This document shows, piece by piece, positions 48,001-57,839 of a stretch of 64,000 bases of DNA. The notes beneath the pieces are model-generated. The model was not told the origin of the DNA. It searched no databases and saw only the letters and a program-made list of their open reading frames with translations. The stretch is from Coriaria nepalensis (lineage: Eukaryota; Streptophyta; Magnoliopsida; Cucurbitales; Coriariaceae): positions 4,719,501 through 4,783,500 of the forward strand of contig CP114489.1 in assembly GCA_027186245.1 (NCBI GenBank), written 5' to 3'. The stretch's first letter is position 1; each line of letters begins with the position of its first letter. The translations under genes were made by a program, and so were the position numbers.

Positions 48001-48869
48001 TTGCGGTAAAGGTTTTCAAAATGAAAGAAGAAGATGATCAAGGGTCCAGAAGCTTTGTTATTGAATGTGAATTACTAAAACGTATTCGGCACCGAAATCT
48101 TATCAAAATTATTACTAGTTGCAGTGATAATCTTGACTTCAAAGCCATAGTGCTAGAATACATGCCAAATGGAAGCCTTGAGAAGTGGTTGTATCTCACC
48201 GATCACTACTTAAATATCCTTCAAAAGTTGAATATAGTGATTGACGTTGCATCAGCTCTAGAATATCTTCATCATGGCTACTCGGATCCTATCGTTCACT
48301 GTGATTTGAAACCGAGTAATGTATTGCTCGATGGAGATATGGTTGCACATTTGACAGATTTTGGGATTGCAAAACTTTTGGGGGAAGGTGATTCTATGAC
48401 ACGGACCATGACATTGGCTACCATCGGATATATGGCTCCAGGTGATGTTAAAATATATACGTAATAATTTCCTTTATTTATTATTTTAATTATTGATCGA
48501 AAAAATGTGTTCTTACTGCAAGCAGAGTTTGGATTGGAAGGAACTGTTTCGACAAAAGGAGATGTATACAGCTATGGCATACTCCTTATGGAAACCTTCA
48601 CAGTAAAGAAGCCCACAGATGAAATGTTTGTTGGAGAATTAAGTTTGGTGCAATGGGTGAAGCAGTCATTTCCCCATGCAATATTCCATGAAGTTGTGAA
48701 CCCCAAATTGCTGATAGGCTCGGAAAACATGTCCACCATGGAAGAATGTGTATCAATGGTTTTAGAATTGGCATTGGCTTGTTGTGCGGAATCACCAGAG
48801 AAAAGGATAACTATGAAACATGTCTCAACTGTACTGCACAAGATCAAACTCAAATTCCTCAGCAATTAG
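45049..48869 (+). CDS. LRR-XII receptor-like kinase 2 (non-RD), tandem duplicate of kinase 1
   Basis: Four exons, 45049-45967, 46061-46351, 46432-48441 and 48526-48869, give 3564 nt, which is 1187 aa. Exons 1, 3 and 4 have exactly the same lengths as in kinase 1; exon 2 is 9 nt longer (R-D-N present in I-Y-R-D-N-L-N-V-L). The same order of signal peptide, cap, LRRs, membrane segment and kinase is intact: G-S-G-S-F-G, A-V-K, H-C-D-L-K-P-S-N, DFG and A-P-E across the last intron. It is also non-RD. The kinase is nearly identical to kinase 1, while the LRRs coded by the first third of exon 3 differ strongly. Intron 2 has an (ata)n run. Predicted plasma-membrane receptor; ligand unknown. Confidence 0.92.
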
Positions 48870-49092
48870 CACTAGATTGCTTCTTCTTGATTCACTTTTT
48901 ATTCAAAAATTGTTTGCCATTTCTAGTTCTGTCCAATCGCTTCTTCGGCTATTGTTGAGAACGGAGGAAAGAATTGATTGAGAAATGCAACTCCAATAGA
49001 TTTTACATTTCATCTGGATAACTATAAAATTTGGCCAAATAAAACACAACAGGAGAAGAAAGAAAAATGGGAAAGAGAACAAAGACATCTGG

Positions 49093-51974
49093 TCATGAGG
49101 CAAAGTCTCTTTTTTTAGGCTTCTTCCTTCTTCTACTATCCATCATCAAAGAAATAGTTTTAATCTGGAAATGATGCTTTTCCTTTTCTACATCTTCACT
49201 TGATATGATAGACGGACATGTTTGAGATGGGGGGAAGAAACGGTTGAGGTTGAAAGGAAGAGTATAGAACTCTTCATTCTGACTATCTCCTTTAAACATC
49301 CGGAATTTGGCCCACCATGGCATACCTCTATCTCTTGCACTATCCTTGTACTCAAGTGTGTTGTCTAAGAAAACAGCAACGATTAATCCAACCGTTGGAG
49401 ACGAGAAGAAGATCGTATTGAGGAAATCATTGAACTGTGCGTCAAAAGTCAACGCAAGTTAGTCTTAAAATAGTATTTCTTACGGAACAATGAAGACAAG
49501 AAAAACAAACAAATGAACTATTTACCCATCCAGCATTTGTAAGAGATAGAGCACGAAAGGCCTTCACAGTGTATTCTCTAAAGAACACAGACACAGACAA
49601 TCCTAGGAACAAGGTGACGCCTGTTATGAACAGGTTCCTATTGAATTCAAGTTGGTGAATTGCAAAAGTGATAGCCCCACCGAAGCTGAGAAAAACAAAT
49701 TTTGAGGTAAGGAATTTAATGTATGAAGAATCAAAATAGAAAAATAAAGATGTACTTACCAACAAGTCCAAACAAAACACAATAAACAGCAGTAAATATG
49801 GGGAAGGGTATTGATGCAAACAAAGCTTCAAACTTCCCTTCAAATCGTTCGAATTAATGTTGACCGAACAAGATCAGACAAAACATGTACATAGTAATGT
49901 ACATGAAAGTAATGAAATTATCTCTTACTTACCTAACATAGAGAAAAATATAATAAATCCAGCCGAGATTTGAATAACTCTGCGGCTTCCAACTCTAGTG
50001 CTTCCAAGAAGTCCTATATTTTCTCTGTTTTCATTTTTCCAATTGGATCAATAAAAGTGAGAAAACTTTTTTCAGGTGCCAAAATCCAATAAGCATCATT
50101 TAACCTTTACTTACACAGAATCTGTGGACCTAGTCAATGTTCCAAAAAGCCCATCTAGAAGAATTCCAATTCCCTGCCACCAAATTCCACGGCTAAGAAC
50201 ATGAGCTGGAGGTGGAGTTGCACTTGCTAGACGAGATGCAACCTTGTTTGTTCCAGTTGACTAATCGAAAACCTCAACCTCAATCACTGATTACTAGAAA
50301 ACACTACTGTTTGGGTTTTTAACAACTTCCCAAGTTTGTAAAATAAATTAGTTACCTCAATCAATGAGACAAGAACAGCAACCATCATTCCAAAAGCATG
50401 ACCGGCATCAAAAGTAGGATCACCCCATTGAAGAGGGTATGGAATTTTTATCCTAGAACCAAAAAAAATAATTCAAGAAAAATATCATAAACTAAGTCTT
50501 AGCATATGTTCAATTCCTAGTATTCAAACTAAGCAATTTTTTTTTTGTACAAACCATGGGGCAGAAGAAATGAGATTGGCCTTATCAGTCTGGCAGTTCA
50601 TCTGGGTAATATCGAGGCGATGTCTATAAGCACCACTTGCCGTTAAGAGATGTGCATAAGCCCATATAACGGTGACGGTTATAAGAAGAGCAAATCTTTC
50701 CAATATTGGAAGTTGTCTTGTCTGAAAACTTTTTAGATACTGCACCATATATATAACATAGTAAGCACAATGATATACCGAAGTAAATCCCCATAGATTT
50801 ATGGCATGAGATATTTGATTAGTAGAGTCGAAATCCCGATTTCGACACAACGCCCCACCTGATAAGTTTCAATTGAAAATTAAATATTGCAATAATAGTA
50901 TAATTTAATAATGGGGAAAAAAGAACACTACTGAGCAATCGGGTAAATTTTAGTATACCACAGGAAAGCCTGTATCAAACAAGCCAAAGCCGACTAATGA
51001 AATAACAGGGAGCATGCCAAGAGGGCTGAAGAACCTGAACTTGAAAAGAATGCCCTCATTATAACTTATCGAAGATTTAATTCATATTTTACTAGTTTGG
51101 TATTTTCTTTGCTCTTTTTGTTTTCTTTTGAAGAAGAATATTGTACCTGGAACAGAGCCCATAACTGACTATATCCCAATATAATCTGTATGCTTGATGC
51201 TCCTATTAAAGCTCCTTGAACTTCTCTCATTGTGCTGAGAAATCTATATTACAAAACATGTCCAAAATGATTATCATAAACCAAAACTCTGTTTTTAAAC
51301 AGAGTAGCGATAACTGGAACCCGAAATCGAACAACTAACTGTATGAGGATCTTCGATACTGGTTAAAGAAGAATCATGAATCATGGATATAAACCATAAA
51401 TGCATAAGACCCTCCAATTACTGTAGGTAATCTAGTTCCGAACAGTGTTTGTAGCAGTGTATTGATACCTTCTACAAAAAGCAGTGTTTGTACTACTCTC
51501 ACCTTATCACCCTAAAACCATCAAAGAATCCATAAGTTCCACGTTTCAAAATTGGAGGGAAAATTTCAGAAAATATAATAAGAGATGAGAAATTTGGACT
51601 CACGTCTGTGCCTCCCATTAAAGGAACAAGGAAAGAAGGGATCATGACTGCAGTTCCTAAGACCAGAATGTAATGTTGAAAACCAAGAGCTATTGCCTCC
51701 CCTGTGCTTTTATTATGCAAAGTGAGAACATTTCCGACACATAAAATTAGGGGAAAATAAAAAATAAGACCTAATAAAGATTGGATTTGGGATTTCAAAA
51801 AAGAATTTTATTAAGTAGTGTTAGGAATCGAAATCTATAAACAGACAATGGAAATGGAAGTTAATTACCCCAAGATGGATTGGAGTCAATAAACAGAGAA
51901 TGGAAATCGAAATCTAAGCCTTGAAGTTGGTCCATAGGTGGGTGGCTTATCTCTTCTGGTTTTGGAGTTTCCAT
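49093..51974 (-). pseudogene. Nucleobase-ascorbate transporter (NAT) family, pseudogene
   Basis: Minus-strand, about 12-13 exons, starting M-E-T-P-K-P-E-E-I-S-H-P-P-M-D-Q-L-Q at 51974. Successive exons match plant NAT transporters: G-F-Q-H-Y-I-L-V-L-G, F-G-T-R-L-P-T-V-I-G-G-S-Y, F-F-S-P-L-G-M-L-P-V, I-P-Y-P-L-Q-W-G, the signature E-N-I-G-L-L-G-S-T-R, and R-G-M-P-W-W-A-K-F with N-L-N-R-F-F-P-P. It has several lesions. A deletion and frameshift after G-G-S-Y-A-F-M-V gives TGA at about 51380. The conserved G-T-G-T-G is G-T-L-T-R at about 50140. A TAA lies in the C-V-E-I-G exon near 50800. A one-base deletion after N-S at about 49640 gives another stop. Intact members are multi-pass uric acid/xanthine-type permeases of the plasma membrane. 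Confidence 0.85.
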
Positions 51975-52095
51975 GGCTGCTAAAATCCACAGAGAGAGAG
52001 GGAGAGAGAGGAGAGGTTAATGACAGTGAAGAGCTGAGAGGGGGGGAAGCTGGTGGATAATGTTGACAGATTCTATAGAACTTTTATTGAACATG

Positions 52096-52998
52096 TTACC
52101 ATTGCTCATATTGGAAGGAAGGTTTACCTTTATCTGCATTGGAATAGAAAACAGCATTACCACCAATAGCTCTATGTGATTCTTCTTCGATCAGCGTTGC
52201 GTATGCATCATCCACTGAAGGCTTCATTAAAATCTGGCTACGAAGAGGAATATAAGACTCATTTAATCCCATTAGAAACTGAAATAGTTTCCTGTGTTCA
52301 TGTTTTGCCATACAACTATCACACGAAGGTTCTAATGCCTCGTATTCATCCCATAGTTCTTTCATTGCACTGTAATGTCCAGCTATGTCATTCCCACCTT
52401 GATTAGTTGAATAAATCATCTTCTGCAAGGTAAATACACGAGTTCCATTAATCTTTTGGAATCGAGATCGCAAATCTTTCCATACTGTAAAAGCTGATTG
52501 TGAATACACAATTCCTATGTACAATTCTTTTGACACTGTGTTCATTATCTAGCTTAATACGCATGCATTCATTCTGTCCCAATTTGTTGCCATCACCGGA
52601 TCATCTGGTCTCAAGCAGGTTCCATCTACGAAGCACATTTTATTCTTCGCAATTAACGTTATCGTCATGGCTCGGCTCCATATTCCATAGTCTTGAGTTC
52701 CAGTCAATTGATGTGGAATGATTACAATTCCTGATGAATCTGTTGGATGAAGGTAGTATGGATGTGAGAAAGGATCTTGAATATTTGAAGAAGAAGCCGT
52801 AGAACTTTCTGTCATGGCGATGCTGAAATTTACAGAAAAAAATAGAGTGTTTGCAGAAAGAACAGAGTGTTTCGATGCAGAAAGCTTGGAGAAGATTCGA
52901 TCGGATTCAATCTAGATTCATTTGCAGCGGAAATAGGTTCTTGATTTCAAGAGCACTCCTGATGGATTGCTCTGATACCATGTTAAGAATCAAAGAAT

Positions 52999-53033
<35 letters not shown>

Positions 53034-53164
53034 AGTGGAGAGAGGGAGAGAGGAATCTCATTTTCTCTGTATTTTTTCTTGCTTTACATGCTGAATATGT
53101 ATTCATTATATACACGTATTATGGTGCTGACTAGACAATTAATTATTGAAACAATAAAATAACA
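52096..53164 (-). mobile_element. Copia element fragment: 5' LTR (52981-53164), primer-binding site and gag
   Basis: On the minus strand the LTR begins TGTTATTTTATT at 53164 and ends GATTCTTAACA at 52981 (184 bp). It has a TATA-like tatataatg and a (GA)n tract at about 53001-53028. The primer-binding site TGGTATCAGAGC, complementary to initiator tRNA-Met, follows immediately (52980-52969). Gag starts at 52815 (M-T-E-S-S-T-A-S-S-S) and is of the Copia type (Q-L-T-G-T-Q-D-Y-G-I-W-S-R-A-M). A TAG replaces the expected Trp at about 52547, then the frame continues to 52096. Pol and the 3' LTR are missing. It ends about 120 bp upstream of the NAT pseudogene start. Confidence 0.85.
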
Positions 53165-53469
53165 AATGACGAGTTAACTACTCTTTCTGTTTGCCTCTTG
53201 ATCTTTCATCGCCTCTAGCTCCTTGATCTTTGTTTTTGACCTCTGTATCTTCTAATAAAATGCCAATGAAGAAAAAAAAAAAACAAGAGTTGAAAAGGAG
53301 AAGATAACTTTTCTCGTTATTTTGTTATGTCTTGTGATTATCAGCAACTAAAAGATAAAAAATAATTCTCCTTTTTTATAAGATCCAAAAAATGTTAGAA
53401 GTCAAGAACTTGAACCATGACATATATACGTATCTTCGTACTTTTATCAGATTAGTTACATGGACTTCT

Positions 53470-54673
53470 ATCCTATTTCAACAATTAAAACGTGAAAATG
53501 AAAAGAAGCTCGGCCACCAACATGTGGCGAGAGAAATCAAAGTGATTGTGGGAGGACTTGAAGGGAGAGACTCGGGTCGGCATAAGAGCAAATGGATAAG
53601 GAGCTTAAGGCAGGCTGAGGTGCTATCCATATCGTCATCCCTTCAGAAAAGGGTATCACTGGACATCACTTTTAACAACTTAGACGAGGAAGGGGTAGTG
53701 TACCCCATAATGATGCTCTCGTCATCTCGGCCAATGTCGCCACTACCCTAATACATCGGATGCTTGTGGACTCAGGCATTCCGGTGGATGTCTTGTCCTT
53801 GTCTACCTTCAACAAGATAGGCATCAGCAATGCTGACCTAAAGCCTATCAATACTCCTTTAACAGGATTCTCGGGAAGGTATTTTGTATCCTGAGGGGAT
53901 GATAAGCTTGCCAATGATTTTAGGCGAGGGGGCCCCAAAGAGCTACTGTCATGGTAAACTTTATGATCGTCAATTTCCGATCAGGATATAACATCATCCT
54001 ATGACGTCCTTCCATCAATTCCCTAGGACCTATCATTTCCACCAAACATCTAATGATGAAATTCCTCACTGAGGGAGGAGTGAGAATGGTTAAAGAAAAC
54101 TAGGAAAGCTCAAAAAGATGTTACTTGACCTTGCTCAATGAGGGCGGCATCAGCCCAAAAAGAGAAGTCCATATAGTTGATAGTGCCCAACCAATGGACG
54201 AGGAAGAAAGTAATAAGGCTGGAAAAGATGTAAAAAGAGAAGAAGATAGAAAGAGGAGGGTGAGGGTCTCCTCAGCGGAAGCACTTCGGCAAATTAAATT
54301 TGCTCATGGGAGAAGACTACGAGTAGGAATGGGGTTGACCGAAATGGATTTGAAGGGTGTTGTTCAGACCCTGGAAAAAAATATAGATATCTTCGCCTGG
54401 GAAATTGCCGAGCTGACGAGCATTACTGAGAATGGCATAGTGCATCAGCTCAATGTCAAGCCCGGGGCAAAACCCGTGAGGAAGAGAAGGAGGAAGTTCA
54501 ATGAGGAGAGGAATAGGGCAACAGCTAAGGAGATGAAGAAGTTGTTGGCTGTAGGGGCAATCCGTGAAGTGCAATTGAAGAACTCAACACCCTATAACAG
54601 CTCAACAATTTGGAATGCTTATTTAACACCTAAGAAAAAGGAAGAGCATAGTCTAATACTTGTCTTAGACTAA
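53470..54673 (+). mobile_element. Ty3/Gypsy (Tat-lineage) gag end, protease and RT start, degenerate
   Basis: The plus strand reads R-E-I-K-V-I-V-G-G-L-E-G, then L-D-E-E-G-V-V-Y-P, then after a frameshift D-A-L-V-I-S-A-N-V-A and M-L-V-D-S-G (aspartic protease, D-S-G). Stops follow. From 54125 a clean frame gives the linker and the start of reverse transcriptase, with D-I-F-A-W, K-F-N-E-E-R-N-R-A and L-L-A-V-G-A-I-R-E-V. It ends at V-L-D before the RT catalytic motif. Non-functional. The antisense ORF at 54857-56400 belongs to the same element type. Confidence 0.75.
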
Positions 54674-54856
54674 TCTATGTTATCTGACAAACTCAACCCT
54701 AAGTGTTCATTTTTTCAGAAAAGGAGGAAGAAAGATTAAGTATTGAAGAGACAAGTAGGGAGAACTCAAGTATCATGAAGACAAGAGAAAGATTGATTTC
54801 ATTAATAAACTCAGGGATTACAAAAAAAAAAAAATAACAACAACAACAAAATAAGT

Positions 54857-56400
54857 TTATACACCAATTGAAGGGGAATGGTCAACCCTTGTTACATTAT
54901 CATAAGCAAAAGGTATAGTCCCCTCCTCGGCAGCCCCCACCTCAGCCACCTTAACCTCAGTTGGCCCACCACCCATAATTTCGGCCCTCGCCTCAGCTTC
55001 AAGATCTTTGTCACTTGGAAGCTCGATTTCGTCTAAGTTAAGAGAAGAAAACTTCAACTCAACGATGACAAGACATGATAGAAAGCCTTTCTTGTTGATC
55101 TCGGTCTTTAAATTGGAGAACTCCTCAGACTCTAGATAGTTAGCCACCGTAGCCTTCTCGATATATGGAACTTGGGCCTTGAGCTCACCCAACTCAGCTC
55201 GAGCAGCCTCTAACTCAGCTCGGGTAGCCTCCAACATAGCTCTAGTAGTCGCCAAGTCCACTTGAACCTCTTGGAGCTATCTACCGAGCCAGCCTTCCTC
55301 AGGTCGGCCTCCTCATGGTACCATTGGATAAGTTGATTCTTTTCCGAAGTCAGCTCTTTAATCAGATGAACTAATGCGAGGGTGCTCTGTTTTAGCCTCC
55401 CATTTTTGGAATGCAGGTGCTCGGCCTCATCTTGCCAAAATATTTGAACCAAGGCACCCACAATGGCCGAGGCAATCTGGCACTATAACAAAAGAACAAT
55501 GTTAAAAGAGGAAAAAAGAAAAAGATATATATAAAAACAAACAAAACTTACGGTGGAAAGACAAGCAATGAGGATCTCGTGCACCTCGGGAAGAGGAAGC
55601 CCTATTAGCTTCAGATTTTCTTAAGACAAATGAAGCTTAGAGGTCTCCCTCATGTGCTCCCTTAGAGATCCCTTATTGAGCTGCGGCTCCAACGTGGGCC
55701 CAGTCTCTTCTTCAGGCTTGCTTATGATGGCTTCCTAAACCATTTCATCAGCCTCGGAGAGTAGCAGATCAATTTTAGGCGTGCTCCTCTCTTGAAATTC
55801 TGTACAGAGGGAGTAGTGGGAAGTCGGGCATTGCTAGTGCTCGATCAGAATAAACCATTTCTCTTTCCAATGTTTGTTGGCTTAAGAGAGGCCAGTTATT
55901 AGTTTTCCCTTCTCCAAAGTAGCATAGTACCAACCCTAGTTGGTCCGGCTCAAACTCACTAAGGAATGAAAGAAAGTGCTTCGGGAAGCATGCCCAGTCT
56001 GCTCAAAATATAACATGAATAGCCCCAACAAAGTTCTTCAAGCATTTAGGACTAGCTGACCCGAGGGCAATCGCCAGGTGTGTAGTAGGGACTGTAGGAT
56101 GGGATGGACTGGAACCCAGAATCCCCATGTAAATATATCTATATAAACGACAATCTCCTCTAAACGGTCAATACCCACCATTATTATCCTCTCGTGCTCC
56201 TTTGGCACTTTGATGTTGATACAGGAAGGGATGTTGTACTCTGTCAAAATGAAGAACATATCATCCTTGTAATGGTCTGCTCGAGGCCGAGCCGCCCCCT
56301 TAACCTTCCTCTTCGGTTTAGGTCGAGCCTTTCTAGGCATATCCCTCTCGAATGTACCTGACCATAAATAGGGGAACAAGTCAACCTCAGGTGGAATGTT
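54857..56400 (-). mobile_element. Antisense ORF of a Tat-lineage Gypsy element (putative gypsy-type transposon domain)
   Basis: Convergent to the pol fragment. From 56379 downward: P-R-K-A-R-P-K-P-K-R-K, then F-F-I-L-T-E-Y-N-I-P, then F-T-W-G-F-W-V-P-V-H-P-I-L-Q-S-L-L. The last resembles the plant domain named putative gypsy type transposon (Transposase_28). Further down (55461-54857) come coiled-coil regions rich in A-E-L-E-A-A-R-A-E-L. An additional antisense ORF between pol and the 3' LTR is a known trait of Tat-lineage Gypsy elements. The frame is broken at about 56038 and 55260. Confidence 0.7.
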
Positions 56401-56429
56401 CCAGTAAGCTGAAAGTACGACCTAACTAG

Positions 56430-56690
56430 TTGAGAGGGAATAATTAAGGAGGATTCTAAGGTTAGTCTACTTGGTAAAAATTGCCTAAGTATTGAGAAAT
56501 ACTTAGGTATGGTGTCAACTGGGCATCTTAACTGAGGAGGATCCTAAAGTCAGCCAACAAGGTGAGAATTAACTAAGTACCGATAGATGACTAAAGAGAA
56601 TCCTAATCAGCCAACAAGTTGAAAATCGCCTAAGTGTGGGGACACACTCCTAGACCTAGGCCTCAGTAATAAGCAAACACCTACGAGGAA
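56430..56690. repeat. Imperfect repeats in the Gypsy 3' region
   Basis: Words such as gaggatyctaa, cagccaacaag and gcctaagt recur two to three times at irregular 60-100 bp spacing. Repeated segments near the 3' end are common in Tat-type elements. Confidence 0.4.
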
Positions 56691-56904
56691 AGTTCCTATG
56701 CCTATTCTGGATCGAAATGCAGTTTTCAAAAGGAAAATAAAAGTGGGAAAAGGTTTGTATCAAGAACACTCATGAAAATTTTAGTTTGCCGACCATCTCC
56801 TCAGTCGTAGTTTGTTGTGGTATACAGATACCGATCTATAAGCCATATTAAAAACATAAAAATTCTTTGTGGTGGATGAAAATCTATATCAACAACATTG
56901 ATAC

Positions 56905-57030
56905 AAAACAAGTTTGACATCTAATAAGACTCAGAGAGTAAGACAGAAAACAAGTTTGACATCTAATAAGACTCAGAGAGTAAGATAGAAAACAAATTTG
57001 ACATCTAATAAGACTTAGAGAGTAAGACAT
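56905..57030. repeat. Tandem repeat, three copies of 42 bp
   Basis: Copies start at 56905, 56947 and 56989, each beginning aaaacaagtttgacatct (third copy aaaacaaatttgac). A second short duplication (ttttaataaagtagagctaa) occurs at about 57053 and 57099. They lie in the presumed 3' untranslated part of the Gypsy element. Confidence 0.9.
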
Positions 57031-57420
57031 TTAATTAAACTTCTTTTTCAAATGTTTTAATAAAGTAGAGCTAATTCAAACTTACTTCTTTATCAAGCGT
57101 TTTAATAAAGTAGAGCTAATTCATAATTATAAAAACTAAATATACACATTTAAACTCTAGAAAACTATCCTCACCGTGTATATTTCTCCACTCTTATTCT
57201 CTCTATCATGTAATAATCAAACTGTTAAAAAGAGAACTAGACGGGAATGATTAGAACAGGAAAAAAATAAGCGTAGGCCATATATAAAACAAGTTACTCA
57301 AGAATGCATATGAGAAAGAAGCTAAGAAATAAAAGATGAGTACTATATAAAAATATAAGATACAAAAAATAAAGATAAAGAAATAAAAAGATAAAGAAAA
57401 GTAGTAATGATAACATTCTT

Positions 57421-57611
57421 TATAGGAGCATGTAATAATAGGATCATGAATCCTCTTTCAGAAGAGACAAGTAATAAGTGGGGATTCTTTAGCTTCCTTA
57501 AGCCCACCTTAGGGGACAACAATTCCTTACCCATTTCCCTCCTCCTACCCCCTCTTCTTGTTACTTGTCTCTTCTGAAAGAGGATTCATGATCCTATTAC
57601 TTGCTCCTATA
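57421..57611. repeat. Near-perfect inverted repeat (hairpin) with an 80-nt loop
   Basis: The left arm 57421-57477 (starting tataggagca) is the reverse complement of the right arm 57558-57611. There are only two substitutions and a 3-nt indel over about 54 bp. The loop is 57478-57557. It lies about 230 bp beyond the stop codon of the MEE62-like gene. It could be a foldback/MITE-type element or a young inverted duplication able to form small RNAs. No terminal target duplication was clear. Not a miR399 copy. Confidence 0.85.
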
Positions 57612-57839
57612 AGATGACCCACATAAGTTTATGGCGTGAAAAAAATTAAGACAGACCCGCACGGTTCCCCCATTAAAACAAGAAGAACAAGAAACTCGCA
57701 GCATTTCTGACGCTATAACAAGGGTACCATGGTCTTTTTCCATCTTTAAAAAATAGACACGTTTTGGAGTACAGGCTCTGCGCTTTGGAAACTTAATGGA
57801 GAACTGTGATAACAACACGTCGGCGAGGGAAAGTGGAGA

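Noticed and set aside
52851..53162. 103-codon plus-strand ORF with an RERERERE run.
   Set aside because: It lies inside the Copia LTR and comes from the (GA)n tract.
57421..57611. Inverted repeat read as a miR156/157 or miR399 precursor because of cagaagaga-type words.
   Set aside because: The arms do not match the mature sequences of those families beyond a few bases.
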